NCBI GenBank assembly: GCA_964345005.1
Contig: CAYFPQ010000001.1
Location: 70,421-134,420, forward strand
DNA length: 64,000 nt
Reading direction: 5' to 3'
Origin: JABMPJ01 sp964345005
GTDB taxonomy: Bacteria; Verrucomicrobiota; Kiritimatiellia; UBA8416; JABMPJ01
Positions 60,963 to 64,000 of this stretch are shown here, piece by piece. The notes beneath the pieces were generated by a model. That model was given only the letters and a program-made list of their open reading frames with translations, did no database searches and was not told the DNA's origin. A program made the position numbers and the translations under genes. The number at the start of each line of letters is the position of its first letter. The stretch's first letter is position 1.

Positions 60963-62447
60963 TCAGTCCTGCTGCTTCCGCTTCTTTCTCTGTGCCCTAC
61001 GTGCCCGGCGGCGTATTCGTGCCACATCGACGCCGGTGGCTTCGAGCTTCCACACCACCATCGGATTGTCCGGATCCTGCATTACGCTCTGCGTCCAATA
61101 ATGCCGTGCTTTCTCGGGCTCGTCCAGCGCATCGTAAACGTCCCCCATGTGCTCGTTGATGATGGGGTCGTCGGGCAAGAGCTTCAGTGCCTTCTCTATT
61201 TCGGTCCGTGCTGCGTCGTAATCGCCATTGCGGTAGTGGACCCAGGCCAGTGTGTCGATATAGGCGGCGCTGTCCGGTTTGATTTTGAGGGCGCGCGTGA
61301 CGTACTCCATGGCCTGGTCCAGGTTTTGGTCGGCCTCGGCCCAGAGATAAGCCAGGTAGTTCAGTGCCTGGTCTGCGTCGGGGTAGAGCGCTACGCATGT
61401 CGTGAATGCTTCCTCGGCTATGAGCGACCGTCCGGTGTGGTCGGCGGTAGCGCCGTAGGTGAGGTAGAATTCTACGGAGAGCTTCTTGGCCGGATCGGGA
61501 TCGGTCAGCTCTTTGATCTTCACCAGCGTGAGGTAGGCATCGTTCGCCCGCTCAACGGAGTTGTAGGCCAGTGCGAGCGAGAACAGCAGGCGTGTGTTTT
61601 CCGGGTGCATGGCGGCGCCCTCTTCGAGGGACGCCACGGCTTCCTCGTTGAGGCCGAGAAACATTTGCGTCGCACCCAGCTTCGTAAATGTCTCCGGGGG
61701 TGGCTGCTCAGCATCGCTGGCGTGGCGAAAGGCGTCTGCCGCCAGCTCGGGCTGCTTGGTTTCGAGGTAGATCTGGCCGATCAGGTTGTGCAGGGCAGGG
61801 GAGACTACTTCGCGTCCCTCGTCGCGCAGGACAATGAAGTAGCGCAGGGCCGTACCCAAGTCCCGTGCGCCGATGAGCTGCCGTCCGCGCGTGGTGATCA
61901 GGTCCACCAGCTCCTTGCTGTAGGCGGCCCGCAGGCTGCGTCGAAGCATGTCGAGTGCGGCATCGTCGTCTTGGCGGTGGATATGGATTTTCGCCGCCGT
62001 CTCGTAGAGTGTGCTCTCGGTGGGTGCCAGCTCGATGGCCTTCTCAATGCACTCGAGCGCCTGATCCAACTTGCCCGCAATCTGACAGGCCACGGCCAGG
62101 TCGACGAGGGGCCTCAAGTCGTTAGGGTTGCGGCGACAGGACTCCTCAAGGACGGCCACGGCCTTGGACGGCTGGCGCCGCATGAGGTATCCCACAGCGA
62201 CTTTCGAATGAATCCGATGACGCCCCGGGTCGTATTCAGATGCCAGTTCGTATTCGCGAATGGCGATAGGAGAGTTGGCCCCACGATTCTGCTCGTAGTA
62301 GGAGCCCAGTGCAAAGTGAGCCAGCGCGGCGGCCGTGTTCTGCTCGTCTGAAGTCAGCACGAGCGGGATCGGTCCCGTGGGAGTGCGGGGGGTACGGCAT
62401 CCTCCGATCAGCAGGAGCGCGCTAAAAAATACAATGCGAGCCCGCAT
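60963..62447 (-). CDS. TPR-repeat lipoprotein
   Basis: A 494-residue protein that starts at ATG 62447 with a lipoprotein signal ending in the lipobox LIGGC. The remaining sequence is tetratricopeptide repeats from about residue 35 to the end, roughly a dozen 34-residue units such as AIREYELASEYDPGRHRIHSK. The C-terminus is a Lys/Arg-rich tail (RRRARRAQRKKRKQQD). TPR lipoproteins assemble envelope complexes; the partner here is unknown. The start was moved from the longer frame, which covers the neighbouring small gene's promoter region. Confidence 0.85.
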   Translation of the reverse strand: MRARIVFFSALLLIGGCRTPRTPTGPIPLVLTSDEQNTAAALAHFALGSYYEQNRGANSPIAIREYELASEYDPGRHRIHSKVAVGYLMRRQPSKAVAVLEESCRRNPNDLRPLVDLAVACQIAGKLDQALECIEKAIELAPTESTLYETAAKIHIHRQDDDAALDMLRRSLRAAYSKELVDLITTRGRQLIGARDLGTALRYFIVLRDEGREVVSPALHNLIGQIYLETKQPELAADAFRHASDAEQPPPETFTKLGATQMFLGLNEEAVASLEEGAAMHPENTRLLFSLALAYNSVERANDAYLTLVKIKELTDPDPAKKLSVEFYLTYGATADHTGRSLIAEEAFTTCVALYPDADQALNYLAYLWAEADQNLDQAMEYVTRALKIKPDSAAYIDTLAWVHYRNGDYDAARTEIEKALKLLPDDPIINEHMGDVYDALDEPEKARHYWTQSVMQDPDNPMVVWKLEATGVDVARIRRRARRAQRKKRKQQD

Positions 62448-62520
62448 AGCGGCATGCCCTATCGCCGGGACGGGACGAAAGGCGTCCCGCCCACGACGGA
62501 TGTTGCGGCAAGAGAGAAGA

Positions 62521-62610
62521 CTACTTGTTCTTGTGTCGATCAGCACGCTTACGCTTACGGTACTTGTGCTTCGACATCTTCTTGAGTCGCTTTTTCTTAA
62601 TGGAACCCAC
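62521..62610 (-). CDS. 29-residue bS22 / AURKAIP1-COX24-like small ribosomal protein
   Basis: A GTG-initiated reading frame between hisG and the TPR lipoprotein, with GGGAG 8 nt upstream. It encodes MGSIKKKRLKKMSKHKYRK, then RKRADRHKNK: extremely basic, 16 of 29 residues Lys or Arg. The MGS-x-KKKR-x2-KM-x-KHK pattern is that of bacterial AURKAIP1/COX24-domain proteins, of which the mycobacterial ribosomal protein bS22 is the known example. From memory, similar 30-residue proteins are common in PVC genomes. It lies 17 nt downstream of the hisG stop, so it is probably co-transcribed. Confidence 0.75.
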   Translation of the reverse strand: MGSIKKKRLKKMSKHKYRKRKRADRHKNK

Positions 62611-62627
62611 GTGTGTTTCTCCCTTGC

Positions 62628-63512
62628 CTAGGCGATGACTTTGTTGAGCGGCAGCTCAATAATGCCTTCCGCCCCAGCCTTCTTCAGTTGCGGGATTATC
62701 TCCCGCACGACCTTCTCCTCCACAACCGTCTCGATGGCCGCCCAGTCGGTCTCCTGCAGATGACTGACCGTGGGCGCGTGCAGCGACGGGAGAATGCCGG
62801 TAAGCTTCTCCACATCATCTGCCTTCGCGTTCATCTTCAGCAGCACCTTGCTCTCCGCGGCGAGTGCGCCGGTTAGGAGCAGGGCCAACTGTTCCACTTT
62901 GCCGCGCTTCCAGGGATCGTCCCATGCGGCGCGGTTGACGATGAACCGGGTTGTGGACTCAATAATCGTTTCAACAATACGCAAATTGTTGGCGCGTAGC
63001 GAGGAACCTGTTTCGGTCAGCTCTACGATGGCGTCGACCAGCTCCGGGCACTTTACCTCGGTGGCGCCCCAGGAGAACTCGACCGTTGCCTTCACGCCAT
63101 TGTCCGCCAGGTAGCGCTCGGTCAACCCAACCGCCTCCGTGGCGATACGTTTACCTTCCAGATCCTTAACCGACTGGATGTCCGACTTTTCGGGAACAGC
63201 AACCACCCAGCGAACCGGACGAAATCCCTGCTTCGCGTAGAGTAGCTCGCAGACCTCGACGACATCGGAAGCATTTTCGACGATCCAGTCGTGCCCCGTA
63301 ATACCCGCATCCAGTACGCCATGTTCCACGTAACGACTGATCTCCTGGGCCCGAATCAAGCGGGAATCGAGCTCCGGATCGTCAATATTCGGCAGATACG
63401 ACCGGGAACTGGTACGAATATTGAAACCGGCCTTCTTGAAGATCATGAAGGTCGATTCCTGAAGACTGCCCTTCGGCAGACCCAAAACCAGTTTGTTTTC
63501 TGCGTTACTCAT
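62628..63512 (-). CDS. hisG: ATP phosphoribosyltransferase, long form
   Basis: First step of histidine synthesis, feedback-inhibited. The 294-residue protein has the N-terminal catalytic lobe (LVLGLPKGSLQES) and the C-terminal regulatory domain for histidine binding, so it is the HisG-long form that needs no HisZ. Motifs include DAGITGHDWIVENASDVVEV, TVEFSWGATEVKCPELVDAI and TETGSSLRANNLR. The start may be the ATG at 63512 or the GTG at 63521; GGGGAG lies 12 and 3 nt away respectively. No other his genes are in the window. Confidence 0.95.
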   Translation of the reverse strand: MSNAENKLVLGLPKGSLQESTFMIFKKAGFNIRTSSRSYLPNIDDPELDSRLIRAQEISRYVEHGVLDAGITGHDWIVENASDVVEVCELLYAKQGFRPVRWVVAVPEKSDIQSVKDLEGKRIATEAVGLTERYLADNGVKATVEFSWGATEVKCPELVDAIVELTETGSSLRANNLRIVETIIESTTRFIVNRAAWDDPWKRGKVEQLALLLTGALAAESKVLLKMNAKADDVEKLTGILPSLHAPTVSHLQETDWAAIETVVEEKVVREIIPQLKKAGAEGIIELPLNKVIA

Positions 63513-63598
63513 CAGTGTCACTTGCTCCCCAAAAAAACAGGAACGGGGGATAGTAGGCCAATTGCGGGCCCGCGTCTACCCTGTAAATAGGGAAAAAG

Positions 63599-64000
63599 TT
63601 AAAGAATTTCGACCCTGCGGCCCTCAATTCTGAGGCGGTCGGCCGCTAGGAGGCGCAAGGCTTCCGGGTAGGCCTGGTGCTCCTCCACCTGGATGCGGGC
63701 GTGGAGCGTTTCGGGTGTGTCGCCCGGTTCCACCGGTACGACACGCTGCACGATGATCGGTCCCGTATCCGTGCCTTCATCCACGAAATGGACCGTGCAA
63801 CCGGCCACCTTGGTGCCGTAGTCGATCGCCTGTTTCCAGGATGCGACACCCGGAAATGCGGGAAGAAGCGCGGGATGGATGTTGAGCACACGATGTGGGA
63901 AAGCCGCCAGCATGGCCGGCTTAACGATACGCATGAACCCGGCCAGCACGACGCATTCCGCGCCGTGTTCCTTTAGAACACGGATGTACTCCTGTTCGGC
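63599..64000 (-). CDS. purN: Phosphoribosylglycinamide formyltransferase, 5'-partial
   Basis: Transfers formyl from 10-formyl-THF in purine synthesis. The visible part (134 residues) is the C-terminal two-thirds; the gene runs off the right end of the window, and its frame is open to base 64000. It contains LAGFMRIV, the catalytic His in VLNIHPALLPAFPG, and Asp in VDEGTDTGPIIVQ, matching PurN. hisG follows 86 nt downstream on the same strand, so the two may be co-transcribed. Confidence 0.93.
   Translation of the reverse strand, partial: AEQEYIRVLKEHGAECVVLAGFMRIVKPAMLAAFPHRVLNIHPALLPAFPGVASWKQAIDYGTKVAGCTVHFVDEGTDTGPIIVQRVVPVEPGDTPETLHARIQVEEHQAYPEALRLLAADRLRIEGRRVEIL

Overview
The window looks like part of a metagenome-type scaffold (two runs of ten Ns, at 35922-35931 and 37042-37051) from a fairly GC-rich, Gram-negative-type bacterium. 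No rRNA, tRNA, phage, CRISPR array or insertion sequence is visible. A futalosine menaquinone operon, a eukaryote-like glycogen branching enzyme, a ferredoxin-fused EtfA, lipoproteins and many intergenic palindromes fit a member of the PVC superphylum (Kiritimatiellota/Lentisphaerota/Verrucomicrobiota) or a neighbour. This placement is inference; no marker gene settles it.

Layout. 1-4929: fatty-acid synthesis run fabH(partial)-fabD-fabG-acpP-fabF, with palindromes in nearly every gap and a strong terminator after acpP. 5293-11663: a CsgG-like secreted protein, an HTH/degenerate nucleotidyltransferase protein, and the amino-sugar set glmS, a left-handed beta-helix protein and glmM on the minus strand. 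11708-16372: surface polysaccharide genes (two GT4 glycosyltransferases, a WcaF-like acetyltransferase, a flippase). 16546-20685: a secreted esterase, a HAD phosphatase, a Fic AMPylator with its own promoter, rlmN. 20682-23168: thiI and its likely cysteine desulfurase partner. 23293-34109: a glycogen cluster (GH13-GH133 debranching fusion, CBM48 protein, glgP, glgA, eukaryotic-type glgB). 34261-38987: S8 protease, proB, proA. 38993-45342: a secreted acidic protein, etfA/etfB, a methyltransferase, an isochorismatase-fold hydrolase, dCMP deaminase, a DUF401-type membrane protein. 45528-53154: a tightly overlapping minus-strand menaquinone operon, mqnD > mqnB-ubiA fusion > ubiX > ubiD > mqnA > mqnE-mqnC fusion. 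53291-58464: YhiN-type flavoprotein, YgiQ radical SAM protein, receiver protein, PTS IIA, bifunctional nuclease, thiE. 58512-64000: minus-strand run purN(partial), hisG, a 29-residue bS22/COX24-like protein, a TPR lipoprotein, a glycosyltransferase, thiL, tsaE.

How the genes work together. The mqn operon supplies nearly the whole route from chorismate to demethylmenaquinone with two pairs of enzymes fused. The glycogen block can make, branch, debranch and phosphorolyse glycogen; ADP-glucose pyrophosphorylase is not in the window. GlmS and GlmM feed UDP-GlcNAc precursors, presumably to wall and surface polysaccharide.

The most unusual content is intergenic. There is a REP/BIME-like family (5'-GTAG, 9-nt arms, TCC loop) whose copies keep stem pairing while the stem sequence changes. 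There is also a second class of intergenic inverted repeats built from short degenerate words, each locus with its own vocabulary; at 4954-5269 the two classes are nested.
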